In this document: piece by piece, positions 36,821 to 45,787 of the stretch
How the letters are laid out: each line of letters opens with the position of its first letter
Position numbering within the stretch: position 1 is the stretch's first letter
Source: Pusillimonas sp. T7-7
Lineage (GTDB): Bacteria > Pseudomonadota > Gammaproteobacteria > Burkholderiales > Burkholderiaceae_B
Length of the DNA stretch: 64,000 nucleotides
NCBI RefSeq assembly: GCF_000209655.1
Contig: NC_015458.1
Coordinates: 1,302,001 to 1,366,000, forward strand
Direction of reading: 5' to 3'
Notes under the pieces: generated by a model
The model's database searches: none
What the model saw: only the letters and a program-made list of their open reading frames with translations
Told to the model about the DNA's origin: nothing
Translations under genes and position numbers: made by a program

Positions 36821-37215
36821 ACTCCATCATTTTCAGGGTCGGGTCTTCCGTCATCCTTCCATTCGCTTTGCTTTTATCTCTTTTTTTGCTTTGGCGAGGC
36901 CACAACGAACCAGGCGGAGGCTTTATTGGCGGCCTGGTTGCGGCAGCCGGCTATGCCAGCTATGCCTTGCCTCGTGGACACACGGCTCTTAGAAAGGTCC
37001 TGCCCATCAGCCCAATGCTCCTGCTTGCATTGGGGCTCAGCGCAGCCTTGGCCTCAGGCTTGGCAGGATTGATAGGTAATGCTGCGTACCTCACACACGC
37101 CTGGATAGCGATTGGAGGAGTTGCGGTGGGCACGACACTGCTTTTCGATATCGGCGTCTACCTTACCGTACTGGGTGCAATCTTGACATTCCTCAGCCTT
37201 TTTCTGGAGCAATGA
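36817..37215 (+). CDS. mrpB: Mrp antiporter subunit B
   Basis: Small membrane subunit with four helices. Diagnostic sequence is [25 protein letters not shown] near the N-terminus and a final [20 protein letters not shown]. The 132 residues fit the MnhB family. It overlaps mrpA by ATGA and its stop adjoins the mrpC start without a gap. Needed for assembly of the A-B-C-D complex; no independent transport activity is known for the family. Confidence 0.93.
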   Translation: MNSIIFRVGSSVILPFALLLSLFLLWRGHNEPGGGFIGGLVAAAGYASYALPRGHTALRKVLPISPMLLLALGLSAALASGLAGLIGNAAYLTHAWIAIGGVAVGTTLLFDIGVYLTVLGAILTFLSLFLEQ

Positions 37216-37602
37216 ATGGAACCGCTATACATCATTGCAATTGGGGTGATGGCGGGAACTGCCGCCTATCTCTTGATGTCGCGCAATGTACTGCGGATGG
37301 TATTAGGGCTACTTCTATTTGGCAACGCAGCCAACCTAACTCTATTCGTAGCTGGACGCTTGGGCTCGAGCTTGCCCCCGCTCATACCGGGCGATCAAAC
37401 CACCCTCGCGATCAGCGCCAACCCTTTGCCACAGGCGCTTGTTTTGACCGCGATTGTCATTTCGTTCTCCCTGGTCGTCTTTACCGTAGTGTTGCTGCGT
37501 AAAGCGCACGAGCGCTTGCATATTGTAGATACTGAAGAAATGAGAGAAGCAGAACCTGTCAATCAGAGCACAGATGACGATCTGAGCGGAGCAAAGGAAT
37601 GA
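37216..37602 (+). CDS. mrpC: Mrp antiporter subunit C (NuoK-like)
   Basis: Three-helix subunit homologous to NuoK of complex I. The family pattern can be read in AAYLLMSRNVLRMVLGLLLFGNAANLTLFVAG and in DQTTLAISANPLPQALVLTAIVISFS, where the conserved acidic and TAIVI region lies. 128 residues; the last 25 are charged and cytoplasmic. It starts immediately after the mrpB stop and overlaps mrpD by four bases. Confidence 0.94.
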   Translation: MEPLYIIAIGVMAGTAAYLLMSRNVLRMVLGLLLFGNAANLTLFVAGRLGSSLPPLIPGDQTTLAISANPLPQALVLTAIVISFSLVVFTVVLLRKAHERLHIVDTEEMREAEPVNQSTDDDLSGAKE

Positions 37603-39110
37603 TATCGTCACATGCTCTGCTCACCCTACCAATTGCTGCACCCTTGGTCGGTCTGGTCCTAACAACACTATTTTGGCGCGCGTCAAAACTACAACGGTTT
37701 GCCAGCCTTACTGCAAGCCTCGTCTTTCTTTGGAGCGCCGTTGCTCTGCTTAGCAACACCATTGACGGCACTATCTTGGCAACCCAGTTTGGATCATGGG
37801 ACGCGCCATTCGGGATCAGCTTCGTTGCCGACAACCTTACATCGGCGATGGTGCTCATAACAGCCATTATGGCAGTGGTGATAGCAATCTATCAGTTGAC
37901 GGATCCGGAAGAAGATAGTCGTCCAATGTTCCATCCGCTGTATCACGGGCTGCTGTTGGGAGTGACCGGCGCCTTCATGACGGGCGACATCTTCAATATG
38001 TACGTGTGGTTCGAGGTCATGCTTATCTCGTCCTTTGGGTTGCTGGTGTTGGGCGGAACCAAAGAGCAACTTGATGCCGGCGTGAAGTACGTCATGCTGA
38101 ACTTGGTCATGACCACCATATTCTTGGTGGCTGTCGCCTTCCTGTACGGTGCCACAGGCACACTGAACATGGCCGACTTGGCCAACCGGGTCCCGGCCAT
38201 AGAGAACCCGGGTCTGGTAACCACCTTGGCTGTATTGTTCCTATTGGCCTTTGCCTCTAAAGCAGCTTTGTTCCCACTGTTTTTTTGGCTTCCAGCCTCT
38301 TACCACACAGCCAGCACGCCGATCCTGGCGATCTTCGCCGCATTACTGACCAAAGTAGGGGTATATGCCATTGTGCGGTGCTTCACCCTTATTTTTCCAG
38401 TCACCGAAGGCTTTGCGACCATCATCGGAGTCATCGCAGCGCTTACTATGGTTACTGGCGTTCTTGGTGCTGCGTCCCACTTCGATATCCGAAAGATCCT
38501 TTCTTTTCACATCATCAGCCAGATTGGCTATATGCTCGTTGGCGTCGCAATTGCCACGCCTATGGCTCTTGCGGGCTCGGTGCTTTATATCGTGCACCAC
38601 ATTATCGTTAAGGCCAACCTCTTTCTGATCGGCGGTGTCATAAAACGGAAAACAGGCTCGTATCAGCTAAAGCAAATCGGCGGGCTGCACAGAGCTGCTC
38701 CCTTTCTTGCCATCCTGTTCTGCATACCCGCTCTGTCGCTTGCAGGCTTGCCTCCGCTATCGGGCTTCTGGGCCAAATATCTGGTCATCAAGCCTAGCCT
38801 TGATGCAGGTAGCTGGTATCTGGCAGCCACCGCCTTGATCGTTGGCGTGCTGACTCTGTACTCAATGCTGAAAATTTGGAACGAGGCATTTTGGAAGTCG
38901 TCTGCAACACCTGAGTTCGCAGCGCCGCTGGCCCCGAATAGTTCCTTCGCCGGCCAGTATATTGCCATCGCGACCTTGTCAGCGATCACATTGTGCATCG
39001 GCCTGAACCCAGAGCCGTTCGTTGCTTTCTCTATGGAAGCTGCAGCTCAGCTTTCAGACAGTAGTCGCTACATCAATGCAGTGTTGGAGAATCCTTATGC
39101 GCGCGATTAG
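37599..39110 (+). CDS. mrpD: Mrp antiporter subunit D (NuoN/M-like)
   Basis: NuoM/NuoN-type channel subunit, about 14 helices in 503 residues. The conserved Glu in MYVWFEVMLISSFGLLVL and the Lys in LAFASKAALFPLFFWLPASYHTA correspond to proton-path residues of the antiporter-like family. Another motif is HHIIVKANLFLIGG. It overlaps mrpC by four bases and mrpE by fourteen. Together with subunit A it forms the main ion-translocating part; whether Na+ or K+ is preferred cannot be told from sequence. Confidence 0.95.
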   Translation: MISSHALLTLPIAAPLVGLVLTTLFWRASKLQRFASLTASLVFLWSAVALLSNTIDGTILATQFGSWDAPFGISFVADNLTSAMVLITAIMAVVIAIYQLTDPEEDSRPMFHPLYHGLLLGVTGAFMTGDIFNMYVWFEVMLISSFGLLVLGGTKEQLDAGVKYVMLNLVMTTIFLVAVAFLYGATGTLNMADLANRVPAIENPGLVTTLAVLFLLAFASKAALFPLFFWLPASYHTASTPILAIFAALLTKVGVYAIVRCFTLIFPVTEGFATIIGVIAALTMVTGVLGAASHFDIRKILSFHIISQIGYMLVGVAIATPMALAGSVLYIVHHIIVKANLFLIGGVIKRKTGSYQLKQIGGLHRAAPFLAILFCIPALSLAGLPPLSGFWAKYLVIKPSLDAGSWYLAATALIVGVLTLYSMLKIWNEAFWKSSATPEFAAPLAPNSSFAGQYIAIATLSAITLCIGLNPEPFVAFSMEAAAQLSDSSRYINAVLENPYARD

Positions 39111-39426
39111 CTGCTTATTAGACTGGACGACCCTCATTCTTACTTTTGCTAAGGAACTGGCAAAATCCGTGCATGATGTCGTGCTGAATGTGATTAAGCC
39201 AAACCGTGTCTCTCAAAGCGCAATTGTCGAGATACCTCTGAACGTCAAAAGCGACTTGGGCATAGCGCTACTTGCAAATATGGTAACCCTGACGCCAGGT
39301 ACGACAACGCTTTACATCTCTGAGAACAAGAAGTATCTATACGCTCATGTAATGAACTATTCGGAATCAGTAGTCACAGACATCAAGCAAGGGTTTGAGC
39401 GTCAAATACTGAAGGTATTGCGATGA
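39097..39426 (+). CDS. mrpE: Mrp antiporter subunit E, short form
   Basis: MnhE-family subunit reduced to about 109 residues, whereas common MrpE proteins have about 158-165. The conserved C-terminal domain is complete (SVHDVVLNVIKPNR, then IALLANMVTLTPGTTTLYI and YAHVMNY), but the N-terminal membrane helices are mostly absent; one hydrophobic segment (residues 2-18) remains. The ATG at 39097 lies inside the end of mrpD and is the first reasonable start; the frame further upstream (to 39022) reads as a shadow of mrpD. Its stop overlaps the mrpF start. Confidence 0.85.
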   Translation: MRAISCLLDWTTLILTFAKELAKSVHDVVLNVIKPNRVSQSAIVEIPLNVKSDLGIALLANMVTLTPGTTTLYISENKKYLYAHVMNYSESVVTDIKQGFERQILKVLR

Positions 39427-39719
39427 TTGACATCAATACTGTATTTTCAGCCATCGTGGCATTCAGCCTGTTTCTGTTATTTCTATCGATGATTCTTGTG
39501 TGCATACGCATTGTGCAAGGACCCCACGCCGGTGACAGGGTTGTCGCCTTGGACATGCTGTGTCTTCTTGGAGTAGGTATGGCTGCACTGGCTGCCATAA
39601 TCAACGACTCGATGGCTTTTGTCGATGTAGTCCTCGGCATTGCCCTGATCGGTTTTCTTGCAACTGTCGCCTTTGCTGTCTTCATTCAGCGAGGAACCAC
39701 ACAAAGCGGAGAGGATTGA
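39423..39719 (+). CDS. mrpF: Mrp antiporter subunit F
   Basis: Three-helix subunit of 98 residues with the family signature VQGPHAGDRVVALDMLCLLGVG after the first helix and DVVLGIALIGFLATVAFAVFIQRG at the end. It overlaps mrpE by four bases and is followed by mrpG after one base. Homologues have been connected to efflux of cholate and Na+, but as part of the complex. Confidence 0.93.
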   Translation: MIDINTVFSAIVAFSLFLLFLSMILVCIRIVQGPHAGDRVVALDMLCLLGVGMAALAAIINDSMAFVDVVLGIALIGFLATVAFAVFIQRGTTQSGED

Positions 39720-39720
39720 T

Positions 39721-40137
39721 ATGTTAATGTGGCTATCCGCATTTTTTGTGCTCTTCGGATCCATCATCACGTTCATTGCGGCCTTGGGCGTTCTTCGTCT
39801 ACCTGATTTTTTCATGCGCATGCATGCGGCGACCAAAGCAGGGGTTGTAGGCCCCAGCTTGCTTTTGGTGGGTGCAGGCTTGTACGAGCCCTCGTGGGGT
39901 ATATCAATCAAGATTGCTTTGGCCATCTTATTCCTTCTCATGACGACGCCGATTGCTGCTCACTTGCTAGGTAAAGCCGGCTTCGTAGGCGGCGTGAGCC
40001 TTTGGGAAGGAACGGCACGCAACGACCTGGACGATGTACTACCCTCCAACGTTTTCATAGAAACGGATGCACCTATACCTAGTGAGAAGCCTGCGGCCAA
40101 TATGGCCAAGCCACCCACAACCTTGCCAGAGCAGTGA
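39721..40137 (+). CDS. mrpG: Mrp antiporter subunit G
   Basis: Last subunit of the complex; three helices followed by a hydrophilic tail. The family hallmark is LGVLRLPDFFMRMHAATKAGVVGPSLLL, then ALAILFLLMTTPIAAHLLGKA. ATG 39721 follows GGAG and leaves one base after the mrpF stop; a frame opening 63 bases upstream overlaps mrpF and is not used. 138 residues, with a Pro/Ala-rich C-terminus. The histidine kinase gene begins 60 bases further. Confidence 0.93.
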   Translation: MLMWLSAFFVLFGSIITFIAALGVLRLPDFFMRMHAATKAGVVGPSLLLVGAGLYEPSWGISIKIALAILFLLMTTPIAAHLLGKAGFVGGVSLWEGTARNDLDDVLPSNVFIETDAPIPSEKPAANMAKPPTTLPEQ

Positions 40138-40197
40138 GTTCTGGCTGTGCTACAGCGTTAATAACACGCTAGTGCGCGGTGAAAGGAGCCAGATATC

Positions 40198-41601
40198 TTG
40201 AAGCGGTTTCATCGTATACCCCTCTTGGTCAGAATTCCTTTGCTGGCAGCAATCATGATCTTTGCGATTGCCATGATGGTGACGCAGATCGCAGTATTCA
40301 GTTTATCGAAGCAATACGAACTGCTGACCGAACGCGTGGGCCAAGTCTATTTGGATGGTCTGTCTGCGTCAGTGCTACCGGCCTATCGGCAGCATGACTT
40401 AGAAGGTATTGACCGGGCATTGCGACAATCCCTTGACTTTTATCTGGGGATAGTAGACCGGCAGCTCGTGCTCACCGACAACGATGCCAATATCATCGCC
40501 CATGTGTCTGGACCCAACCTGGAAGCCACCACACCGCCGCCTGAAGCCATCTCTCAAGCGCCAAAGGGCTACTCTTACGAAGCCGAATCCCAAAGCATGT
40601 GGGTTTGGCGTGAATTGGGTGAAAGCGGGATTATCGCCGCAAACCTGGATATTTCTGAATATGCAAAAAAGCGATCTGCGCTGCATGTTCAGCTAGTACT
40701 GGTTAGTGCATTGATGAGCATCGTGGCGGCGCTCGGTGGCTATATAGTCATTCGCCGTATGCAACGGCCATTAAGGACCATAAGCGAGCACTTATCGCAT
40801 GCTGTCGCTTTCGGCCCCCAGAAAATTGAAGACTCAAACATTCCAGGAGACGACCAGGAAGCCTCCACACTCATGCATGCATACAACCGCATGACCATGG
40901 CTGTGCAGGACCGGGAGCGTCTTTCCGAGCAATTAGCCAAGCAGGATCAGCAAGCCTTGTTAGGCCGCATTTCTGCAACACTGGCTCATGAACTGCGCAA
41001 CCCCCTCACCGGCATGATGACCGCACTCCAGACGATACGCATGTATGGAGGAAATCCCCGCAGCCGGGGCGAAGCCTTGGATTTCATTGATCGCGGAATT
41101 CAATCTCTTCAGGGTGTAGCAGAAGCCACCTTAAATACGTATCGCCCAAGCGCTCCTGGCCCCAACCTGGAAAGTCGAGACCTGCATGACGTACTTCTGC
41201 TAGTAGCACCTCATGCTGCACGCAATGGTGTAGAAGCGGCGCATAATATTTCGCCGTTTTCGCCGATTAAACTGGATGCGTTCAAGATTCGGCAAATTGC
41301 CCTGAATTTGCTGCTCAACGCCATTCAATCTTCACCGGCAGGCGGCTTGGTAGCACTTGAGGCCTCATACCGCAACGACGTCTTTACCATGAAGGTAAGC
41401 GATCAAGGCGAAGGACTGCCTCAACACGCAAGAAATTTTCTTTTGGCCGACGATGTGCTACTTAGCGACAGGTCGCTCGGATTAGAGATTGTACGCAGCC
41501 TGACGCAAGATATGAATGGAGAAATTACGGTGCATAGCCCAGAAGGTCGTGGCTCTACCATCGAGTTAAGATTCTCCATCACGGAGCATGAAACTCTATG
41601 A
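40198..41601 (+). CDS. Sensor histidine kinase next to the mrp operon
   Basis: Membrane sensor kinase of 467 residues. Two transmembrane helices (about 10-35 and 162-185) flank a periplasmic sensor of about 125 residues; a HAMP-like linker (RRMQRPLRTISEHL) leads to the dimerisation domain with His264 in LAHELRNPLTGMM, then N-box LNLLLNAIQSS, G1 VSDQGEGLP and LGLEIVRSLTQ. The start is a TTG at 40198 with AAGGAG about ten bases upstream, giving LKRFHRIPLLVRIP directly before helix 1. It overlaps the response-regulator gene by four bases. The position 60 bases behind mrpG suggests that it senses a condition handled by Mrp (Na+, alkaline pH or envelope stress); this is inference. Confidence 0.88.
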   Translation: MKRFHRIPLLVRIPLLAAIMIFAIAMMVTQIAVFSLSKQYELLTERVGQVYLDGLSASVLPAYRQHDLEGIDRALRQSLDFYLGIVDRQLVLTDNDANIIAHVSGPNLEATTPPPEAISQAPKGYSYEAESQSMWVWRELGESGIIAANLDISEYAKKRSALHVQLVLVSALMSIVAALGGYIVIRRMQRPLRTISEHLSHAVAFGPQKIEDSNIPGDDQEASTLMHAYNRMTMAVQDRERLSEQLAKQDQQALLGRISATLAHELRNPLTGMMTALQTIRMYGGNPRSRGEALDFIDRGIQSLQGVAEATLNTYRPSAPGPNLESRDLHDVLLLVAPHAARNGVEAAHNISPFSPIKLDAFKIRQIALNLLLNAIQSSPAGGLVALEASYRNDVFTMKVSDQGEGLPQHARNFLLADDVLLSDRSLGLEIVRSLTQDMNGEITVHSPEGRGSTIELRFSITEHETL

Positions 41602-42908
41602 AACGAGAAAATATCGACGTACTCTTGGTTGAAGACGATGGCGTCTTGGGCGGCGCCGTAGCGCAACGTCTACGCTTGGAGGGGATGTCGGTCCACTGGG
41701 CACAAACTGTTTCTGACGCATTGGAAAATCTCGAAAGGTACGAACCCGCGCTGATGATGTGCGACATAAGGCTGCCAGACGGCACCGGTACTGACTTGTA
41801 CAAACGCGCAGGCAGGCTCATATGGGAAACAGACGTTATCTTTGCCACGGCATACGCGGATATTCAACAGGCAATTGACTTGGTCAAAACCGGCGCCACT
41901 GACTATTTGATAAAGCCGTATGACATTAATGAGCTTGTCAGGAGAATCAAGTCAAGCCTTGCACGAGCCACACTGCCACGTGGCGTAAGGACTCCCCTGC
42001 GCGGCTTTCACTATGAAACGCCGGAGATGAGTCGCGTTGTATCCCATTTGAAGCGGCTGGCACGGGAAAATTTTTCAATATTATTGGTAGGGGAAAGCGG
42101 CACGGGCAAGGAAATGGCTGCCCGGCTTATCCACGAAGCCTCCGGTCGGGCGCCAGCGCCTTTTATCCCTGTCAGTTGTGCAGGCATCACCGAGACAATA
42201 CTAGAAAGCAAGTATTTCGGCAGCGAGATCACCTCGGCCCATGGAGTCCTGACTCCCAGCACTGGCTTGTTGGAGCAAGTTGGCGCAGGCACATTGTTCC
42301 TGGATGAGATTTGTGAAATGCATCCAAAAATGCAAATTCTTCTTGCCAGAGCGTTGCAAGATGGTGGTTTCCATCGAATAGGAGGCAATACGTTTGTACC
42401 TTTCAAGGGGCGTGTTGTGGCCGCGACCAATGCCGATATTCACGCAGCAGTTGAATCGGGACAGTTACGCGCCGATCTGTACTATCGACTGCAAAACGCC
42501 CAACTCACCATCCCTTCTCTACGCGAACGCATTGCAGACATCATCCCGCTTGCAGAAAAATTCCTGGAAACTTACGGCTCCCGCAACCCCTTAGCCCCTT
42601 TCACGCTTTCTGATGCCGCGAAAAGAGCGCTAGTCACCCATCGATGGCCAGGCAATGTGCGGGAGCTGACAAATAGGATTGTGCAGGCCTGCGCCTTGGC
42701 AGAGGAGTCAATACTGAATGTCAGCGACATCTTCCCCGAGATGTCTCAGGCAGATGCTGCCGAACCATCCCTATCTCGTGCCCGTTCAAGCGCTGAACGA
42801 GAAGAGATTGAGCGAGTGATTGCCGAAAGCGGCGGCAGAATTGGTGAAGCAGCCAAGCGACTTGGTATCTCGCGCACTACATTGTGGAAACGGCGGCGTA
42901 ATGCATGA
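41598..42908 (+). CDS. NtrC-family response regulator lacking the GAFTGA loop
   Basis: Partner of the preceding kinase. The receiver (1-120) is intact with acidic residues 12-14, phospho-acceptor Asp56 (CDIRLPDG) and Lys in IKPYD. The AAA+ domain has Walker A GESGTGKE and Walker B GTLFLDEICEMH, with RWPGNVRELTNRI; the Fis-type HTH GRIGEAAKRLGISRTTLWKRR ends the protein. Where sigma-54 activators carry GAFTGA after F-G, this one has SEITSAHGV (about residues 207-215), so it probably cannot remodel sigma-54 holoenzyme. Like TyrR or Rhodobacter NtrC it may work with the housekeeping sigma factor or as a repressor. 436 residues. The heptamer array upstream of mrpA is a candidate target. Confidence 0.9.
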   Translation: MKRENIDVLLVEDDGVLGGAVAQRLRLEGMSVHWAQTVSDALENLERYEPALMMCDIRLPDGTGTDLYKRAGRLIWETDVIFATAYADIQQAIDLVKTGATDYLIKPYDINELVRRIKSSLARATLPRGVRTPLRGFHYETPEMSRVVSHLKRLARENFSILLVGESGTGKEMAARLIHEASGRAPAPFIPVSCAGITETILESKYFGSEITSAHGVLTPSTGLLEQVGAGTLFLDEICEMHPKMQILLARALQDGGFHRIGGNTFVPFKGRVVAATNADIHAAVESGQLRADLYYRLQNAQLTIPSLRERIADIIPLAEKFLETYGSRNPLAPFTLSDAAKRALVTHRWPGNVRELTNRIVQACALAEESILNVSDIFPEMSQADAAEPSLSRARSSAEREEIERVIAESGGRIGEAAKRLGISRTTLWKRRRNA

Positions 42909-43319
42909 AACGCTCTAGGCGCCCTTTTCCGTTATAGGCCTGCCATGTCACACATGCACGCAAAAAAGCGGCACCTTAATACTACCCGTTGAACGGATGC
43001 CCTGCTTCGGCTGCTTTTTGGCCTATCCCCTTCTCCGGAAATTGGCGTAGTCACCATCCTTCCCCTACCTTCAGCCTAACCCGTAAGCCGCATTCTGTTG
43101 GCTGATGTTCCTCTCTATCATGCATCCATAAGTCTGTATCCAGACGTTAAATGCGTTGCAAGCATGATGTAAGCCCTATGGCGTCAGCACGCTGTCGGGC
43201 AGTCAGCTTAGACATTGCTTCGACAACCATACTCATGCAAAAAGAAGAAGAGGAAACCAGAGCCATGCTCCTGTCCAGCAAACAACTGTCCCCGTCTGTT
43301 TCCTACTGAACAGACCGCC
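42909..43319. other. Gene-free stretch before pgaA
   Basis: No frame here has coding character. The only symmetry I noticed is a small dyad GTCTG-TATC-CAGAC at 43132-43145. No convincing -35/-10 pair, terminator or att-like repeat of the tRNA end was seen, though a promoter for pgaA is expected in it. The base composition appears mixed between the mrp block and the pga block. Confidence 0.5.
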
Positions 43320-45779
43320 ATGAACACGCCAACATTCCTGCAATGCATAAGCGCAGTCATCGCCTTCACTTTGAGCAATGCGGCATGGCCCGCGGTATCT
43401 CGGCAAGAGTACGACGCCTTGATCATCGATGCGCGTGCCGGAAACCATGAACCGGCCCTGGTGATGCTACGTCAGCACGCCATCGATCATCCACAGGACC
43501 TTCGGGCCGTCTATGATCATGTGCTGATCGCCAGTTGGGCAAACCACAGCGGCGAGGCCGTCGCTGCCTACGAAGCCTTGCAACCAGCACCCAACCGGCC
43601 GCCTGCAAACGTTCTGGAAGCGGTGGCCCGCGCCTATCGCGATACTCAGCGCTGGGATCCCGCCCTGGCCCACTACCGCCAGGGACAGAGGCTGTTCCCT
43701 GCTCAGATTCGCTTCGCGGTCGGCGAAGTCAAAACACTGGCCGATGCGGGGCGCCGCGAGATCGCCTTGATGCAAGGGCAGGCGCTCGTCGAGGCGCACC
43801 CGGCAAACGCCGATGCCCGGCTCGCGCTGAGTTATGCGCTCAGAAATGCCCCCTCGCCCTACCCCGTTCTGCAAGAGACCAGTAAAGCACGCAACCTGGC
43901 GCCGGAAAAAGCTTATGTCTTGCGTGAATATCTGGGCTCTCTGGAACAGGCAGGCCTGGCGCACGCCGCACTGGAAACAGCTCAACAACATCCTGGGCTG
44001 GTCAATGCGTCAAGAATGCGCAAGCTGCAAGCCGACTACGCGGCGGAACTGTCCCGCTTGGCCGCCGCTCCCGCCCGCCAGGAAGATGAACGACATGACA
44101 TCGCCGACCGAGCGATCGCTGAATACGACAGGCTGATTCCGGCATGGCAAGCTCTGGGAGATGAGGCCAAAGCGGATGTGCAGCGCCTGCAGATTGATCG
44201 CCTGCAGGCACTTGCGGTACGCGGCCGATCACTGGACGTCGTAAGCTCATACGAAGCGCTGCTTGTCCAGGGTGTTCAGATACCGCCCTATGCACTCAGA
44301 CATGTGGCTGCCTCTTATCTGGCCTTGAAACAGCCCGAGAAAGCACGTGATTTGTACAAACAGGTGCTGACAGCTGAGCTCAGTCAGCGCGGCAATTCTG
44401 CAGAACATCTCAGCAACCAGATCGGTCTTTATTACGCACTGATCGAGAATGAGGAGTTCGACGAGGCAGGACGCCTGTTGGACGCTGCGCAGGCCGAACA
44501 GCCAACCTGGCGCCACATCAAAGGCGTGCCTCGGAAAGTGCCCAACGACCTACACATGTACTCGGAGCAGACAGGTGCATTGGGCCTGTTTTATGAAGAC
44601 GACACACCTGCAGCTCAACAGCGCCTCGAAGAGATGGTGTCCAATGCACCGCGCAATGTGGGCTTGCGCACCGCCTTGGCAAATGTCTATCGCAACCGAG
44701 GTTGGCCGCGGAAGGCGGAAAAACAACTGAAAGTCGCCGAAGCGCTGGAGCCGCGCTCGCCCGAGCTGGAGGCCGGACAAGGTATGACGGCCTTGAACCT
44801 CCAGGAGTGGGAACAGGCCGAGATACTGGTCCATGATTTGACCGCACGCTATCCGGAAAGGCTATCGACGCAGAATCTGGAGCGGGAATGGGAGCTGCAC
44901 AACAAGGCGGAACTACGCATTCAGGCCGGTGGCGGCATAGCGTCAGACAGTCCAGTCACAGGCAGCGGCGACCTGAGCATAGAAACAGTACTGTACTCGG
45001 CACCCATCAAGCACAACTGGCGGGTCTTTGGTGGCGGGGGCTATGCCACCGGTGATTTCGAAGAGGGCCGCGGAGAGCACCGCTGGCTGCGGACTGGCAT
45101 CGAATGGCGAGGCCGCGACCTTACGGCTGAGCTGGAATTATCCAGCCACAACTATGGGTTTGGTACGAAACCTGGCGCCCGAGTGAGCGCCGCTTATGAC
45201 TTGAATGATCAATGGCAGATTGGCGCTTCGATGGCGCTGCGCTCAGCCGATACCCCCTTGCGCGCGCTGAGCAATGGCGTCTACGCCAATGATGCCGGGG
45301 TCTATGCACGCTGGCGGCAAAGTGATCATCGGGAATGGAATTTATCGCTGTCAACCATGCATTTCAGCGACGGCAACAACCGCTTGACAGCCGTGCTGGG
45401 CGGTAGGGAAAGGCTCTATAGCGCGCCCAGCCTGAAGGCCGACCTGCTCGTGGGTGTTGCGGCCTCGAGCAACACTCACGAGGATGCCGCCTATTTCAAC
45501 CCCAAATCCGACCTTGAGGTGCTGCCCAGTCTGCGGCTGACGCACACATTGTATCGACGCTACGACAAGATACTGGAACACAGCCTGCTTATTGGCGCCG
45601 GCCTTTACGCACAGCAACACTATGACACTGGCGCCATCGGCGTGGTGGGCTACGGCATGACATACCACCATAACGATGCATTGCAAGTAGGTGCGACGCT
45701 GACAGGCGTGAGCCGGCCATATGACGGAGTGCGCGAACGCGAGCTGCGCTTCATGCTCGAAATGACCTTCCGATTCTAG
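43320..45779 (+). CDS. pgaA: Poly-beta-1,6-N-acetylglucosamine export porin
   Basis: Outer-membrane exporter of the PNAG polysaccharide (BpsA in Bordetella, HmsH in Yersinia). After a signal peptide (about 1-25, SNAAWPA) the periplasmic part is built from TPR-like helical repeats (RQEYDALIIDARAGNHEPAL onward to about 560), which engage PgaB; the C-terminal third alternates short strands ending in aromatic residues, as in a 16-stranded barrel, finishing LRFMLEMTFRF. ATG 43320 gives 819 residues, close to the 807 of E. coli PgaA; the frame upstream is basic, Cys-rich and unlike a signal. It starts the pgaABCD operon. Confidence 0.93.
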   Translation: MNTPTFLQCISAVIAFTLSNAAWPAVSRQEYDALIIDARAGNHEPALVMLRQHAIDHPQDLRAVYDHVLIASWANHSGEAVAAYEALQPAPNRPPANVLEAVARAYRDTQRWDPALAHYRQGQRLFPAQIRFAVGEVKTLADAGRREIALMQGQALVEAHPANADARLALSYALRNAPSPYPVLQETSKARNLAPEKAYVLREYLGSLEQAGLAHAALETAQQHPGLVNASRMRKLQADYAAELSRLAAAPARQEDERHDIADRAIAEYDRLIPAWQALGDEAKADVQRLQIDRLQALAVRGRSLDVVSSYEALLVQGVQIPPYALRHVAASYLALKQPEKARDLYKQVLTAELSQRGNSAEHLSNQIGLYYALIENEEFDEAGRLLDAAQAEQPTWRHIKGVPRKVPNDLHMYSEQTGALGLFYEDDTPAAQQRLEEMVSNAPRNVGLRTALANVYRNRGWPRKAEKQLKVAEALEPRSPELEAGQGMTALNLQEWEQAEILVHDLTARYPERLSTQNLEREWELHNKAELRIQAGGGIASDSPVTGSGDLSIETVLYSAPIKHNWRVFGGGGYATGDFEEGRGEHRWLRTGIEWRGRDLTAELELSSHNYGFGTKPGARVSAAYDLNDQWQIGASMALRSADTPLRALSNGVYANDAGVYARWRQSDHREWNLSLSTMHFSDGNNRLTAVLGGRERLYSAPSLKADLLVGVAASSNTHEDAAYFNPKSDLEVLPSLRLTHTLYRRYDKILEHSLLIGAGLYAQQHYDTGAIGVVGYGMTYHHNDALQVGATLTGVSRPYDGVRERELRFMLEMTFRF

Positions 45780-45787
45780 GACACGCC

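Noticed and set aside
38285..38611. Plus-strand 108-codon frame inside mrpD
   Set aside because: It is an out-of-frame shadow of mrpD with no ribosome site or recognisable features.
42909..43319. Right-end attachment site for an island at tRNA-Pro
   Set aside because: I found no copy of the tRNA 3' end and no integrase remnant in this stretch.
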